A stretch of 64,000 nucleotides of DNA from Variovorax sp. J22P240 (GCF_030316855.1 NZ_JASZYR010000004.1:124001-188000); one strand, 5' to 3'; positions 16,082 through 25,086 are shown, numbered from the stretch's first letter. The notes: generated from the letters alone by a model not told the origin. Made by a program: numbers and translations.

Positions 16082-17056
16082 ATGCTCATCAACTGCGTCG
16101 TCTACGAGGACGGCACCAAGCTCGCCGACATTCCGGTCTCGAAAATCAGCGATTACCTCTCGCTGCCCGGCTGCTTCGTGTGGGTGGCGCTGCACGATGC
16201 GACGCCTGAAGAACTGAACGAGCTTCAGGCCGAGTTCGGCCTGCACCCGTTGGCGGTCGAGGATGCCCAGCATGGCCATCAGCGGCCGAAGGTCGAGGAG
16301 TACGAGGATTCGCTCTTCGCCGTCATGCACCTGCTGGAGCCGAGTGACCCGGAGACGGCGAGGCTGGGCATTGGGGAGATCGATGTCTTCGTCGGGCACA
16401 ACTACGTGGTGTCGGTGCGCAATCGCAGCGAGCACGGCTTCGTCGAAGTGCGCGAGCGCTGCGAGCGGGAACCCGAGTTGCTCAGGCACGGCCCGGGCTT
16501 CGTGCTCTACGCGCTGATGGACGCGGTGGTCGACCGCTATTTTCCGGTCATCGATGCCTTCGAAGTCGAGATCGAAACCATCGAACAGCGGATCTTCACC
16601 AAGGGTGCGGCGCGCGAGAGCATCAAGCGGCTGTACGACCTGAAGCAGCGCCTCACGGTGCTCAAGCACGCGGTCGCGCCGCTGCTCGAAGGCGCCAGCA
16701 GGCTGTACGGCGGTCGGGTGCCGCAGATCTGCCTGGGATCGCAGGACTATTTTCGCGACGTGGTCGACCATCTCGGCCGCATCAACGCCTCCATCGATGC
16801 GATCCGGGACACGATCGGCACGGCGATCCAGGTCAACCTCTCGATGGTCACCATCGAGGACGGCGAGGTGACCAAGCGCCTGGCCGCCTGGGCTGCCATC
16901 TTCGCGGTGTGCACCGCCTTCGCGGGCATCTGGGGCATGAACTTCAAGAACATGCCTGAGCTGGACTGGCGCTACGGCTACGCCGTCGCGTTGGCGCTCA
17001 TCGTCGGCTGCTGCGGCTACCTGTACTACCGTTTCAGGCGCGCGGGTTGGGTCTGA
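16082..17056 (+). CDS. corA: CorA-family magnesium/divalent metal transporter
   Basis: The 324-residue protein has a large N-terminal cytoplasmic funnel domain and two C-terminal membrane helices (about 262-283 and 296-316). The pore signature GMN is at 285-287 (GMNFKNMPELDWRYG), just after the first helix. This is typical of the CorA/MIT family, which forms pentameric Mg2+ or Co2+ channels in the inner membrane. No Mg-responsive leader is seen in the 67 bases upstream. Confidence 0.92.
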   Translation: MLINCVVYEDGTKLADIPVSKISDYLSLPGCFVWVALHDATPEELNELQAEFGLHPLAVEDAQHGHQRPKVEEYEDSLFAVMHLLEPSDPETARLGIGEIDVFVGHNYVVSVRNRSEHGFVEVRERCEREPELLRHGPGFVLYALMDAVVDRYFPVIDAFEVEIETIEQRIFTKGAARESIKRLYDLKQRLTVLKHAVAPLLEGASRLYGGRVPQICLGSQDYFRDVVDHLGRINASIDAIRDTIGTAIQVNLSMVTIEDGEVTKRLAAWAAIFAVCTAFAGIWGMNFKNMPELDWRYGYAVALALIVGCCGYLYYRFRRAGWV

Positions 17057-17077
17057 GCAGTTGGCGCGCCCTTGGCC

Positions 17078-17347
17078 TCAGTGCGGCGGTGCAGGCACGA
17101 AGACAAGCCGGCCATCCGGAGTGCGCTGGCACATGCCGTCGATGGGCTCGCCACGCCGCCCCGCGATCTGCACGCTGGTGCTCTCCTGCCGTCCTTCGCA
17201 AGCCTTCATGAATTCCGGAGGCGGTGGCGGCCGTCCTTCGCGATGGTGGGGCGGTGGTGGCCGTGGCGGCGGAGGGGGCGGCGGCATCACGCAGCCTTGA
17301 AGAATGGCGATGAGGGGCAGCAGGCCCCATCCCTGGGTTCGGTTCAT
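17078..17347 (-). CDS. Small proline-rich lipoprotein
   Basis: The ATG at 17347 has a strong AAGGAG seven bases upstream and gives 89 residues. A short hydrophobic stretch ends in the lipobox LQGC near residue 18, followed by a run of Pro with His/Arg (MPPPPPPPRPPPPHH and RPPPPPEFM). A small C-terminal region with two Cys (KACEGR and GMCQRTPDGR) could form a disulfide. The function is unknown. It lies 55 bp downstream of a two-component system whose sensor also has a Pro-rich periplasmic domain. It may be a target or accessory of that system. Confidence 0.7.
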   Translation of the reverse strand: MNRTQGWGLLPLIAILQGCVMPPPPPPPRPPPPHHREGRPPPPPEFMKACEGRQESTSVQIAGRRGEPIDGMCQRTPDGRLVFVPAPPH

Positions 17348-17402
17348 CTGCAATCTCCTTGCTGCCGATGGTCGCGGGCAACTTCGGAGGAATGTGGGAG
17401 CT

Positions 17403-18083
17403 TCAACTGCCGGGCTCTTCGAACGCGAAGCCGACGCCGTAGACAGAGCGGACCCAATCGTGCGCCGGCCCGGCCGCGGCCAGTTTGCGGCGCAGGTTCT
17501 TGATGTGGCTGTCCACCGCGCGCTCGGTCACGTCGGCGGCGTCCTCGTAGGCGAGGTCCAGCAATTGCGAGCGCGAGAAGATCCGGCCCGCCTGGCGCGA
17601 CAGCACCTGGAGCAGCCTGAATTCGAGGCGCGTGAGGCTCAGCGGCGCGCCGTCGAGCGTCGCGCGCCAGTGAGCGTCGTCCAGCAGCAGCCGTTTCGGG
17701 ATCGGTGGCGATGCATCGCCGGCAGGGCTGCGACGAAGCACGGCACGCACGCGCGCCACCACCTCGCGTGGCGAAAAGGGCTTGCATACGTAGTCGTCGG
17801 CGCCCAGTTCAAGGCCGAGCAGCCGGTCGACTTCCTCGATGCGGGCGGTGAGCATGATGACGGGATGGGCCGTGTGCTGCCGTGCCTGCTGGAGCACCGC
17901 CATGCCATCCAGCCGCGGCAGCATGACGTCGAGCAGCGTGAGATCCGGCGGATTCGCGACCATGCGCTCCAGGGCACTCTCGCCGTCGGCGACGCGCTCG
18001 GTGTCGTAGCCCGCGTGCCGCAGGTAGTCCACGAGCACCGAGGCGATGTCGTCCTCGTCCTCGACGACCAGGATGCGGGTCAT
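17403..18083 (-). CDS. OmpR/BaeR-like response regulator
   Basis: The 226-residue protein starts at ATG 18083, overlapping the kinase stop by four bases. The receiver domain spans 1-118, with acidic E8/D9, phospho-acceptor D52 (LTLLDVMLPRLDG) and K101 (CKPFSP). The winged-helix effector domain (about 130-222, LTRLEFRLLQVLSRQAGRIF, then VDSHIKNLRRKL) is of OmpR type. It pairs with the upstream kinase. Similarity is closest to BaeR-type envelope-stress regulators, but the true stimulus is unknown. Confidence 0.93.
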   Translation of the reverse strand: MTRILVVEDEDDIASVLVDYLRHAGYDTERVADGESALERMVANPPDLTLLDVMLPRLDGMAVLQQARQHTAHPVIMLTARIEEVDRLLGLELGADDYVCKPFSPREVVARVRAVLRRSPAGDASPPIPKRLLLDDAHWRATLDGAPLSLTRLEFRLLQVLSRQAGRIFSRSQLLDLAYEDAADVTERAVDSHIKNLRRKLAAAGPAHDWVRSVYGVGFAFEEPGS

Positions 18084-19645
18084 GACGTTCCCTCCAGCGG
18101 CAGCGTCACGGTGATGCGCAATCCGCCGAGCGCTGACGGCGCTGCATCGATCGAACCCCCGTGCGCCTCGATGGTGGCGCGGCAGATCGCCAACCCGAGG
18201 CCGGAGCCGCCCAGGGCCCGGTTGCGGGAGCCCTCTGCGCGAAACAGGCGCTCGAACAGGCGGGGCAGTTCGCCGGGCGCGACGCCGGGCGCGCTGTCGT
18301 CGAACTGAAGCACCAGCCGCTGCGCGCCCGGGTCGCTGTCGACGTGCGCGCCGATCTGCAGCCGGCCACCGGTGTCCGTGTAGGACAGCGTGTTCTCGAT
18401 CAGGTTCATGAAAGCCTGGTGCAGACGGCGCGCGTCGCCATGCATCAGCGGCTGGTGATCGGCCGCCAGCGCGTCGAGTGCGCTTGCATCGAGCAGGATC
18501 CCGCGTTGCGCGAAGCGTTCGCGCGTGAGCGCCAGCGCCTCTTTCAGGAGCGCAAGTGGAAACATCGGCGCAAAGGGCGGCGATGCCTCGTCCTGCTCGC
18601 GCATGCTGCTGCGCAGGTCGTCGACGAGTTGCCCGAGCCGCATCACCTGGCGGTGCAATCGAAGCGCGGTCTTGTCGTCGAAGCGGCGAATGCCGTCCTG
18701 CAGCGCCTCGATCTCGGCACGCATCGCGGCCAGCGGCGTGCGCAACTCGTGCGCGACGTCCGCCAGCCAGGCGCGGCGCGAAGCCTCGATGTGATCGAGA
18801 CGCTCGGCCATGTCGTTGAAGGTGCGGCCCAGCAGGGCAAGTTCGTCCTGGCCATGGACCGGCACGCGCGCATCCAGACGTCCCTGCGCGACGCGCTGCG
18901 CACCCTGCGTCAGCGCGTCGATGCGCGCGAACCATCGACGCGCCAGCAGCCACGACAGCAGCAGCGCAATGACCAGGCCCGCCACGCCGGTCCAGATGAC
19001 GAAGCTCGACTGCCGAGCGACGAAGGCGCGGTCGGCATCGCTCTCCAGCCCCTGCAGCGGCGCGAGGAGAAGGGTGCCGATCAGCCGGTCGCCTTCGCGC
19101 AGCGGGAGCCGAGCGGCGATCGAAGGGGCTACCTTGGCGCCGGCCACCCAGGCGTCTTTGGCGTCGACGAGGCCCAGGCGCTGGTAGACGGAATCCGGAT
19201 TGCCGCCAGGACCGCCCGAGGCATCCGGCGGCGGGGGAGGGGGCGGCATGCGGCGTGAAGGAAGCAGATCGGGTGGCGGGCCGGGCGGAGGCCCACCCGC
19301 ATCCCGGGGCGGCGGGCGGCCTTGCCACGAAGGCGGCCGCATGTCCCGCATCGGCCCGAAACCGCCCATCTGCACATCGTGCCACGCGCGCGGGTCATTG
19401 CGCAGGGTGTCCCAGTTGCCTTTCTCCGTGTGGTGCTTCTTGAGAAGTTCGGCGAGCCAGTCCATGCGGCGGATCTCGATCTCCGCGACGTACGGACCGA
19501 GCCCGCGCTGCAAGCCGAGGCGCGAGAAGCCCGCGAAGATCAGCAGCAGCGCCAGCAGCAGCACCGCCAGCGCAAGGAAGATCTTTCGAAACAGCGTCAG
19601 GCGAGGCATGGTGGCGGCGGGCGGGCGAGCCGCATTGTGCGGCAT
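18080..19645 (-). CDS. BaeS-like sensor histidine kinase with Pro-rich periplasmic domain
   Basis: The 521-residue protein has membrane helices at about 20-42 and 216-235 flanking a periplasmic domain. That domain contains a Pro-rich segment (about 104-147, with MPPPPPPPDASGG). A HAMP linker (236-290) is followed by the H-box with H299 (VAHELRTP) and an HATPase domain (about 390-515). The HATPase shows NLIENTLSYTDTGG, LERLF-type G1 and GGSGLGLAICR. An alternative start at 19609 (MPRLTLFRKIF) would remove 12 residues and fits the membrane start better. It forms an overlapping operon with the regulator. Confidence 0.92.
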   Translation of the reverse strand: MPHNAARPPAATMPRLTLFRKIFLALAVLLLALLLIFAGFSRLGLQRGLGPYVAEIEIRRMDWLAELLKKHHTEKGNWDTLRNDPRAWHDVQMGGFGPMRDMRPPSWQGRPPPRDAGGPPPGPPPDLLPSRRMPPPPPPPDASGGPGGNPDSVYQRLGLVDAKDAWVAGAKVAPSIAARLPLREGDRLIGTLLLAPLQGLESDADRAFVARQSSFVIWTGVAGLVIALLLSWLLARRWFARIDALTQGAQRVAQGRLDARVPVHGQDELALLGRTFNDMAERLDHIEASRRAWLADVAHELRTPLAAMRAEIEALQDGIRRFDDKTALRLHRQVMRLGQLVDDLRSSMREQDEASPPFAPMFPLALLKEALALTRERFAQRGILLDASALDALAADHQPLMHGDARRLHQAFMNLIENTLSYTDTGGRLQIGAHVDSDPGAQRLVLQFDDSAPGVAPGELPRLFERLFRAEGSRNRALGGSGLGLAICRATIEAHGGSIDAAPSALGGLRITVTLPLEGTS

Positions 19646-19663
19646 GCCTGTGGGCAGAGCCGG

Positions 19664-20524
19664 TCAGGCCGATATCGCGATGGCGATGTTCGCGCTGTAG
19701 CCGCTGGTGGCATCGCCGCTGAAGTTCACCATCTCGAGCGAGGTGCCGTCGCTGAACACGTTGTCTGTCGCGAAGCTGATCGCGTTCAGGTTGGCGACGC
19801 TCTGCGAATAGCCGGTGGCACTGTTGTAGATGGCGCGCAGCGTCTCTGTCGGGAAGGCCAACTGCGTCGTCTTGACCTTGCTGCCTGCCGACTTGGCGTT
19901 CGACAGGCTCGGATAGATCTCCAGGTGCATGTGCGGCATGCGCCCTGCGTAGCAGCCTGGCACGACGGTGGTGAAACTGACCGTGCCGTTCGCATCCGTC
20001 TCCTGCACGCCGCGCAAGTGGTTGTCGCTCAGGCTTTGCGTGGTGTAGACCGAGTAAGTCCCTTCGCGCGTGCAATGCCACAGATAGATGGCATAGCCGG
20101 CCAGCGGCGCGCAACTGGTCTTCGTGTTGGTCAGTGTGATGGTGAGCGTCAGGGGCGCGCCGCCGACCTGTGCCGTGCCGCCGACGTTGGTTCGGATGTC
20201 CGAGCGGACGATGCCGGAGAGGGCGAGCACGTTGTAGTTGTTGTTGCTGGCGTTCGAGCCGTCGGCGGGGTAGGGACCCGCGGTCTCCTCGGGCACGACC
20301 AGGCAGGCGCTGGAGGTCGTGGTCGTGTCGGCGGCGGTGCTCGTGGTCGCCGCCGTCGTGGCCGTGGTGGCCGCGGTGGAGACGCCGCTGGTCATGATCG
20401 GCGCCAATGTCGACGTGTCGGTGCCGCCGCCGCCGCATCCGCCCAACGCGAACAGGCCCAGCGAACCGAGCGTGCCCAGCATGTGACGCCTGCCGCCGTC
20501 GGTCGGTGGTGAATCCGTTTTCAT
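19664..20524 (-). CDS. Exported intradiol ring-cleavage dioxygenase-like protein
   Basis: The 286-residue protein has a likely Tat lipoprotein leader (GGRRHMLGTLGSLGLFALGG, then a Cys in GGCGGGG). A long Thr/Ala/Ser linker (about 45-72) precedes a dioxygenase C-like domain (about 75-280). Possible iron ligands are in place: Tyr in GTYSVY, Tyr in PGCYAGR, and two His in PHMHLEIY. Cytosolic relatives cleave catechols or protocatechuate, but the exported branch has no settled substrate. AGGAG precedes the start. A neighbouring gene on the same strand encodes a degenerate kinase-like ATPase. Confidence 0.82.
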   Translation of the reverse strand: MKTDSPPTDGGRRHMLGTLGSLGLFALGGCGGGGTDTSTLAPIMTSGVSTAATTATTAATTSTAADTTTTSSACLVVPEETAGPYPADGSNASNNNYNVLALSGIVRSDIRTNVGGTAQVGGAPLTLTITLTNTKTSCAPLAGYAIYLWHCTREGTYSVYTTQSLSDNHLRGVQETDANGTVSFTTVVPGCYAGRMPHMHLEIYPSLSNAKSAGSKVKTTQLAFPTETLRAIYNSATGYSQSVANLNAISFATDNVFSDGTSLEMVNFSGDATSGYSANIAIAISA

Positions 20525-20608
20525 CTGAGTTTCTCCTGCGCGGAATGCGCCAAGTACGCGATGGGCCGACTGTGCGTGGCGATCTGGGAGAAAACGTGTG
20601 CAAAGGCC

Positions 20609-21232
20609 CTAGAGCCGGACCGGGGCAGCTCTGGCGCCAAGGCCCTGCAGCGGCAGCCGCAAGGTGATGCCCAGGCGTCCCAGTGGCGACGGCGCCGCGT
20701 AGATGCGGCCCCGGTGCTCTCCGACGATCTGCGCGCAGAGGGCGACGCTCGCGATCGATTCGCAGTCGCCGCGGGGCCGCGCGCGCTGGGCGGACGCCGC
20801 GTCGAAACATCGTGCGAGACGAGGCTCATCGGTGCCCGGCGCGCAGTCCATGAAGTTGACGACGGCTTGCGTGCCGTCGAGCCGGCCCAGCACATGCAGG
20901 GTGCTCCCGGCCATCATGGTGCGGCAGGCGAGTTCGACGATGTGCGCAATGACCTCCTGCATGCCGGATCGATCGAGGAGTACGGGAAGTGGGTCGGCGG
21001 GGAGCTTCAGCTCCAGCGCCATGCCGGCATCGTGGAGCCGGGCGCGCATGGACTCGGACATCTGGTGCAGCAGCTGCCGGACGTCGGCCTGGTTGCATGC
21101 GCGCGGCATGGAGGGAGCCGGTCGGGGGCGCGTCGCCGCGGCGGATCCCGCGCTGCGCTGATTCAAGAGGCGCCAGAATACGGAAAGCAGGATGAAGACG
21201 AAGGTGGCAATGGCGATCTGGGCCGTGTTCAT
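20609..21232 (-). CDS. Membrane-anchored degenerate histidine-kinase ATPase domain protein
   Basis: The 207-residue protein has one N-terminal membrane helix (about 5-22) and a domain matching the tail of histidine kinases: an N-box-like EVIAHIVELACRTM, a G1-like FMDCAPGTDEPRLARCFD, and a G2-like segment ending GRIYAAPSPLGRLGITLRLP. The conserved Asn of the N-box and the glycines of GLGLAI are missing, and there is no H-box. It therefore probably cannot act as a kinase. It may be a decayed sensor or a structural partner. No cognate regulator is adjacent. Confidence 0.6.
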   Translation of the reverse strand: MNTAQIAIATFVFILLSVFWRLLNQRSAGSAAATRPRPAPSMPRACNQADVRQLLHQMSESMRARLHDAGMALELKLPADPLPVLLDRSGMQEVIAHIVELACRTMMAGSTLHVLGRLDGTQAVVNFMDCAPGTDEPRLARCFDAASAQRARPRGDCESIASVALCAQIVGEHRGRIYAAPSPLGRLGITLRLPLQGLGARAAPVRL

Positions 21233-21401
21233 GCAAGGCAGAGGTGGTGACGATGCGTCGCATTAGTCCCTGTCTCCGCTCCCGACGCAACAGCTCCCGC
21301 GCGCCTCATCGGGCCTTCAATATCTCTCCGCAATCCCGGCGCACGCCATCGCTTCGGCTTTCGGCGGGTGCCTTCGAACGACCTAGAAACCAGGAGTGAC
21401 G

Positions 21402-21899
21402 ATGTATCAGGAAGAATTCATGAAGCGCGCCATCGCGCTGTCGGCGAAGGCGCTCGATACGCCGGGCACCGAGCCATTCGGCGCCGTGGTCGTGAAAGAC
21501 GGCACGGTGGTGGGCGAGGGCTTCAATCACTCCGTGGCCCATTTCGATCCCACCTCGCATGGCGAGGTCGAGGCCATTCGCGATGCCTGTCGGAATCTGA
21601 GGAGCGTCGATCTGAGCGGTTGCGATCTCTACACATCGTGCGAGCCTTGCGCGTTGTGCGTGGCCGCGATGCGGATCGCGGGCATCGGCAAGCTCTACTA
21701 CGCTGCTTCGCTTGCGCAGTCCGGCGAGGCGTTTGCGGGTGTGGCCGTGGAGGCTCGTCATCCCATCGATGTGGAGGAACTGCGTGCCGAGGCGGGTGCA
21801 CCGCTTGCGGAGCGTGCCATGCCTTCGGAGCAGAAACTCGACCGTGCGGCGGTAGCGGTGCTGGAGGCGTGGGCGGCGGGCCGGCGGACGCAGTCATGA
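21402..21899 (+). CDS. Nucleoside/nucleobase deaminase (CDA fold)
   Basis: The ATG at 21402 has CAGGAG five bases upstream; the GTG two codons earlier lies within that site and is not used. The 165-residue protein carries the zinc deaminase motifs H53-x-E55 (TSHGEVEAIRDA) and C80-x2-C83 (TSCEPCALC). It resembles guanine deaminase/TadA-type enzymes. The lack of tRNA-deaminase C-terminal features and the metabolic neighbour suggest a free base or nucleoside as substrate. The stop overlaps the next gene's ATG. Confidence 0.87.
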   Translation: MYQEEFMKRAIALSAKALDTPGTEPFGAVVVKDGTVVGEGFNHSVAHFDPTSHGEVEAIRDACRNLRSVDLSGCDLYTSCEPCALCVAAMRIAGIGKLYYAASLAQSGEAFAGVAVEARHPIDVEELRAEAGAPLAERAMPSEQKLDRAAVAVLEAWAAGRRTQS

Positions 21900-22843
21900 C
21901 AGCCGAGCCCATGAAGGTCCCGGGATCGAACCCGATGAAGATCGCCGTGATGGGCGCCGGTGCGGTGGGCTGCTACTACGGCGGCATGCTGGCGCGGGCA
22001 GGCCATGCAGTCACGCTGATCGGAAGGCCTCAGCACGTCGAGGCCGTCCGCCGCGATGGCCTCCTGCTCGACACGCAGAGCTTCAGGACCCATGTGCCGA
22101 TGCAGGCGAGCACCGATGCCAGCGCGGTGGCGGGCGCGGGGCTCGTGCTCTTTTGCGTCAAGTCCACCGACACCGAGAGTGCCGCGATGGAAATCCGGCC
22201 GCATCTGATGCCCGATGCGCTCGTGATCACGCTGCAGAACGGCGTGGACAACGCCGAGCGCCTGCAGGCGCTCGTGCCGCAGGAGGTGGCTGCCGCGGTG
22301 GTCTACGTGGCCACCGAAATGGCGGGTCCCGGCCATGTCAAGCATCACGGGCGTGGCGAACTGGTCATTGCCCCGTCGAAGGCCAGCGAGCAGGTCGCGG
22401 CGCTGCTGGCGGAAGCCGGCGTGCCGACGCAGATTTCCGACAACGTCATCGGCTCGCTGTGGGCCAAGCTGATCCTCAACTGCGCCTACAACGCCTTGTC
22501 CGCCATCTCGCAGCTTCCCTATGGACGTGTCGTGCAGGGCGTGGGCGTGGATGCCGTGATGCGCGATGTGGTGGAGGAATGCCTGGCCGTCGCCCGTGCG
22601 GGAGGCGTCACTGTGCCTGGGGACACGTGGCAAGCGGTGGAGCGCATCGCGCAGACCATGCCATCGCAGTTTTCATCCACCGCGCAAGACCTGGCGCGCG
22701 GCAAGCGCAGCGAGATCGACCATCTCAACGGCTACGTGATGCGCAAGGGCGATGCCCTGGGTGTGCCGGCGCCCGTCAATCGCACGCTCTACACGCTGGT
22801 CAAGCTGATCGAGGACCGTCAGGCGCAAGCCCCAGCGCACTGA
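21896..22843 (+). CDS. panE: 2-dehydropantoate 2-reductase (ketopantoate reductase family)
   Basis: NADPH-dependent reduction of ketopantoate to pantoate in pantothenate synthesis is the family's classic reaction. The 315-residue protein has GAGAVGCYYGGMLARAGH near residue 19 (Rossmann motif), KSTDTE near 87, LQNGVDNAE near 110, and the catalytic Lys region SLWAKLILNCAYN near 185. ATG 21896 overlaps the previous stop (ATGA). MKIAVMG at 21935 is an equally good start by homology. Burkholderiales carry several paralogues, so the substrate may differ. Confidence 0.85.
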   Translation: MTAEPMKVPGSNPMKIAVMGAGAVGCYYGGMLARAGHAVTLIGRPQHVEAVRRDGLLLDTQSFRTHVPMQASTDASAVAGAGLVLFCVKSTDTESAAMEIRPHLMPDALVITLQNGVDNAERLQALVPQEVAAAVVYVATEMAGPGHVKHHGRGELVIAPSKASEQVAALLAEAGVPTQISDNVIGSLWAKLILNCAYNALSAISQLPYGRVVQGVGVDAVMRDVVEECLAVARAGGVTVPGDTWQAVERIAQTMPSQFSSTAQDLARGKRSEIDHLNGYVMRKGDALGVPAPVNRTLYTLVKLIEDRQAQAPAH

Positions 22844-22863
22844 CCTGCGCCGGGCTGCGGGGA

Positions 22864-24429
22864 TCAGTCGGACGGCTTGTCCGCCACGTACCACCGGGTG
22901 GCGATCAGTTCGGGCTCCTCGTGCGCCTGCAGGCGTTCCCAGTGCCGGTCGGCATCCTCCACGAAAAGGTCGCGCGCGATGGCCTGGGCGAGTCGCGTCG
23001 CGCCGATGGCCAGGCCGGGGATGTCCCCGGCCAACGCGCCGTGGCTCATCGTCGCGCCCCAATTGAACAGGCGCATGCGCGCCAGTGCGTCGGCCTGCGA
23101 GCTGGCCGGGTCCGCGCTGCGCAATTCGAACCCTGCGCCCAGATAGGGAAAGCGCGCAGGCTCCGGGTGATGCTCGGCCTCGGTTGCCGAAACGTGATTC
23201 GCCCAGCTATCGATCTGCGCCGTGTAGGGCGCGATCTCCGGCCGGTCGAGCAGGTCCACGTCGAAGCCGGTGCCGAAGATCACCGCATCGAAGCGCTCGC
23301 TGCCGCCGTCGGGCAGGGTGACGGTGACGCCGTCCTCATCGGGTGCGACGTCATCCCAGGGCGTGCCCAGCCGCAGTTCGAAGGCGTCGTGTGCGTCGCA
23401 GCGGCGCACGGTCTCCCACGGCGGTGGCACCTGCTCGTCGAAGATGTAGGTGTAGACGCGCCACTTGCGCGCGTCGTCCAGCCCCTCGAAACCGCGCAGG
23501 AATCCATGGCTCGACGCCGCCTTGCTTTTGTTGATCTGCGGCAATTGCGTGCGGCGCGCGAACAGCGTCACCTTCGCGGCGCCGGCTTCGAGCGCGCAGG
23601 CGGCGTTGTCGAAAGCCGAGGCCCCGGCGCCGAGGACGCCGATGCGCCGGCCTTCCCAGGCCGCGAAGTCGATCGGGTCGGCGGAATGGAACACGCGCCC
23701 TGCCGCATGCGGGTCGGCACGCCGCAGCGAAGGAAACGCCGGCCAGCGTGGCGCGCCGCTGCCGTCACGGCCCAGCGCGAGCACGAGTTGCCGCGTGCGC
23801 ACGATCTCGCGCCGGCCTTGGGCGTCCTCCAGCTCGATCAAAAGCACGCGGCCGCCATCGGCGTGCGACACCGACCGCAGCGACACGCCGTTGTCGATCT
23901 GCAGGCCGACGGTGTCGCGCACCCACAGCAGGTAGTCGCGCCAATCGACGCGGCCGATCTTGTGCAGCGCCAGCCAGCCCGGCGTGCCTTCGGCGGAGCC
24001 TTCGCTGCCTTCGCCGTGCTGGGCTTCGTACCAGGCGCGAAAGCTCAGCGAAGGAACGCCCAGTTCCGGCCCGCCCACGTGCTTGGGGCTGCGCAGGGTC
24101 AGCATGCGGGCATAGGTGCCCCACGGACCTTCGTCGCCGCGGGCGGCGCGGTCGATCACCCGGATGTTCGTGACGCCTTCCCGGCGCAGCGCGAAGGCGG
24201 CGGTCTGCCCGCACATGCCGGCGCCGGCGACCAGAACGTCGAGCACGGGCGCCTCGGCGGTCGATGATTCGGCCGGCAGCACCCACGCGGGCGGCGGCAC
24301 GTTGATGCGTTCGAGATCGGCGCGGGCCTGCGTAGCCAGGCGCCCGAGCGCCGCCGCGTCGCGCGGGCTCGCGATGAATTGCAGTGGCACCGGGGGCAGT
24401 GCGTCGGGAGAGGAGTCGTCGGAAGCCAT
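22864..24429 (-). CDS. FAD/NAD(P)-dependent oxidoreductase, flavin-monooxygenase-like
   Basis: The 521-residue protein starts at ATG 24429. An N-terminal helical stretch of about 60 residues precedes the FAD motif VLVAGAGMCGQTAAFALR. A second dinucleotide motif, IGVLGAGASAFDNAACALEA, lies near residue 265, and FGTGFDVDL near 400. This layout is that of flavin-containing monooxygenase/Baeyer-Villiger-like proteins (predicted flavoprotein CzcO group). The substrate is unknown. It faces the DsbA-family isomerase gene with only 21 bp between starts, so their promoters overlap coding sequence. The much longer same-frame extension upstream is not coding. Confidence 0.83.
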   Translation of the reverse strand: MASDDSSPDALPPVPLQFIASPRDAAALGRLATQARADLERINVPPPAWVLPAESSTAEAPVLDVLVAGAGMCGQTAAFALRREGVTNIRVIDRAARGDEGPWGTYARMLTLRSPKHVGGPELGVPSLSFRAWYEAQHGEGSEGSAEGTPGWLALHKIGRVDWRDYLLWVRDTVGLQIDNGVSLRSVSHADGGRVLLIELEDAQGRREIVRTRQLVLALGRDGSGAPRWPAFPSLRRADPHAAGRVFHSADPIDFAAWEGRRIGVLGAGASAFDNAACALEAGAAKVTLFARRTQLPQINKSKAASSHGFLRGFEGLDDARKWRVYTYIFDEQVPPPWETVRRCDAHDAFELRLGTPWDDVAPDEDGVTVTLPDGGSERFDAVIFGTGFDVDLLDRPEIAPYTAQIDSWANHVSATEAEHHPEPARFPYLGAGFELRSADPASSQADALARMRLFNWGATMSHGALAGDIPGLAIGATRLAQAIARDLFVEDADRHWERLQAHEEPELIATRWYVADKPSD

Positions 24430-24450
24430 TGCCTGAAGATAATCCAGAAC

Positions 24451-25086
24451 ATGATCGCACTCGACTGCTACTACAGCCTCTCTTCGCCCTGGGCCTATCT
24501 CGGCGGCCCGCATCTGCAAGACATCGTGCGCCGCCACCATGTGCAGCTCACGCTCAAGCCCTACGACTTCCAGGCCGTGGTTCCGCAGACCGGCGGCATT
24601 CCGCTCAAGACGCGGCCCGAGCCGCGCCGCACCTACCACGCGCTCGAACTCGCGCGCTGGCGCGATCACCTCGGCATGGCCCTGAACCTCGAACCGGCGC
24701 ACTACCCGAAAGGTGCGGCCAGCGATCCGAACTGGAACAAGTACCCGGGTTGGATGGTCATTGCGGCGCAGTTGCAGGGGCTCGACGCGCAGCCGCTCTC
24801 GCACGCGCTGCTGCGCGCGCTGTGGGCGGAAGAGCGGGATACCTCCGACGCGGCGGTGCGCATTGCCGTCGCCGACGAGAACGGCTACGACGGCGCGGCG
24901 CTGCAGGCACTGGAACAGATGCCGGAAACGCTTGCCGTCTATCGCGCGAACAGCGCCGAAGCCGTGGAAAGAGGTGTTTTCGGCGCGCCGACCTACATCC
25001 TCGACGGCGAGCGCTTCTGGGGCCAGGACCGGCTGGTGTTCCTCGATCGCGCGCTGGATCGCCTCAGGGCTGCGCGCGGCGCCTAG
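24451..25086 (+). CDS. 2-hydroxychromene-2-carboxylate isomerase family (DsbA-fold) protein
   Basis: The 211-residue protein has a thioredoxin-fold start (MIALDCYYSLSSPWAYLGG) with Ser-Pro in place of the redox CxxC, as in GSH-dependent kappa-class transferases and HCCA isomerases. The helical insert and the C-terminal VFGAPTYILDGERFWGQDRL close the fold. In aromatic degradation these enzymes isomerise 2-hydroxychromene-2-carboxylate; here no such pathway is visible. The stop overlaps that of the opposing binding-protein gene by four bases. Confidence 0.85.
   Translation: MIALDCYYSLSSPWAYLGGPHLQDIVRRHHVQLTLKPYDFQAVVPQTGGIPLKTRPEPRRTYHALELARWRDHLGMALNLEPAHYPKGAASDPNWNKYPGWMVIAAQLQGLDAQPLSHALLRALWAEERDTSDAAVRIAVADENGYDGAALQALEQMPETLAVYRANSAEAVERGVFGAPTYILDGERFWGQDRLVFLDRALDRLRAARGA

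Noticed and set aside
17403..19385. Long same-frame extension of the response regulator
   Set aside because: It runs antisense-like through the kinase gene in another frame. The receiver domain starts at 18083, overlapping the kinase stop.
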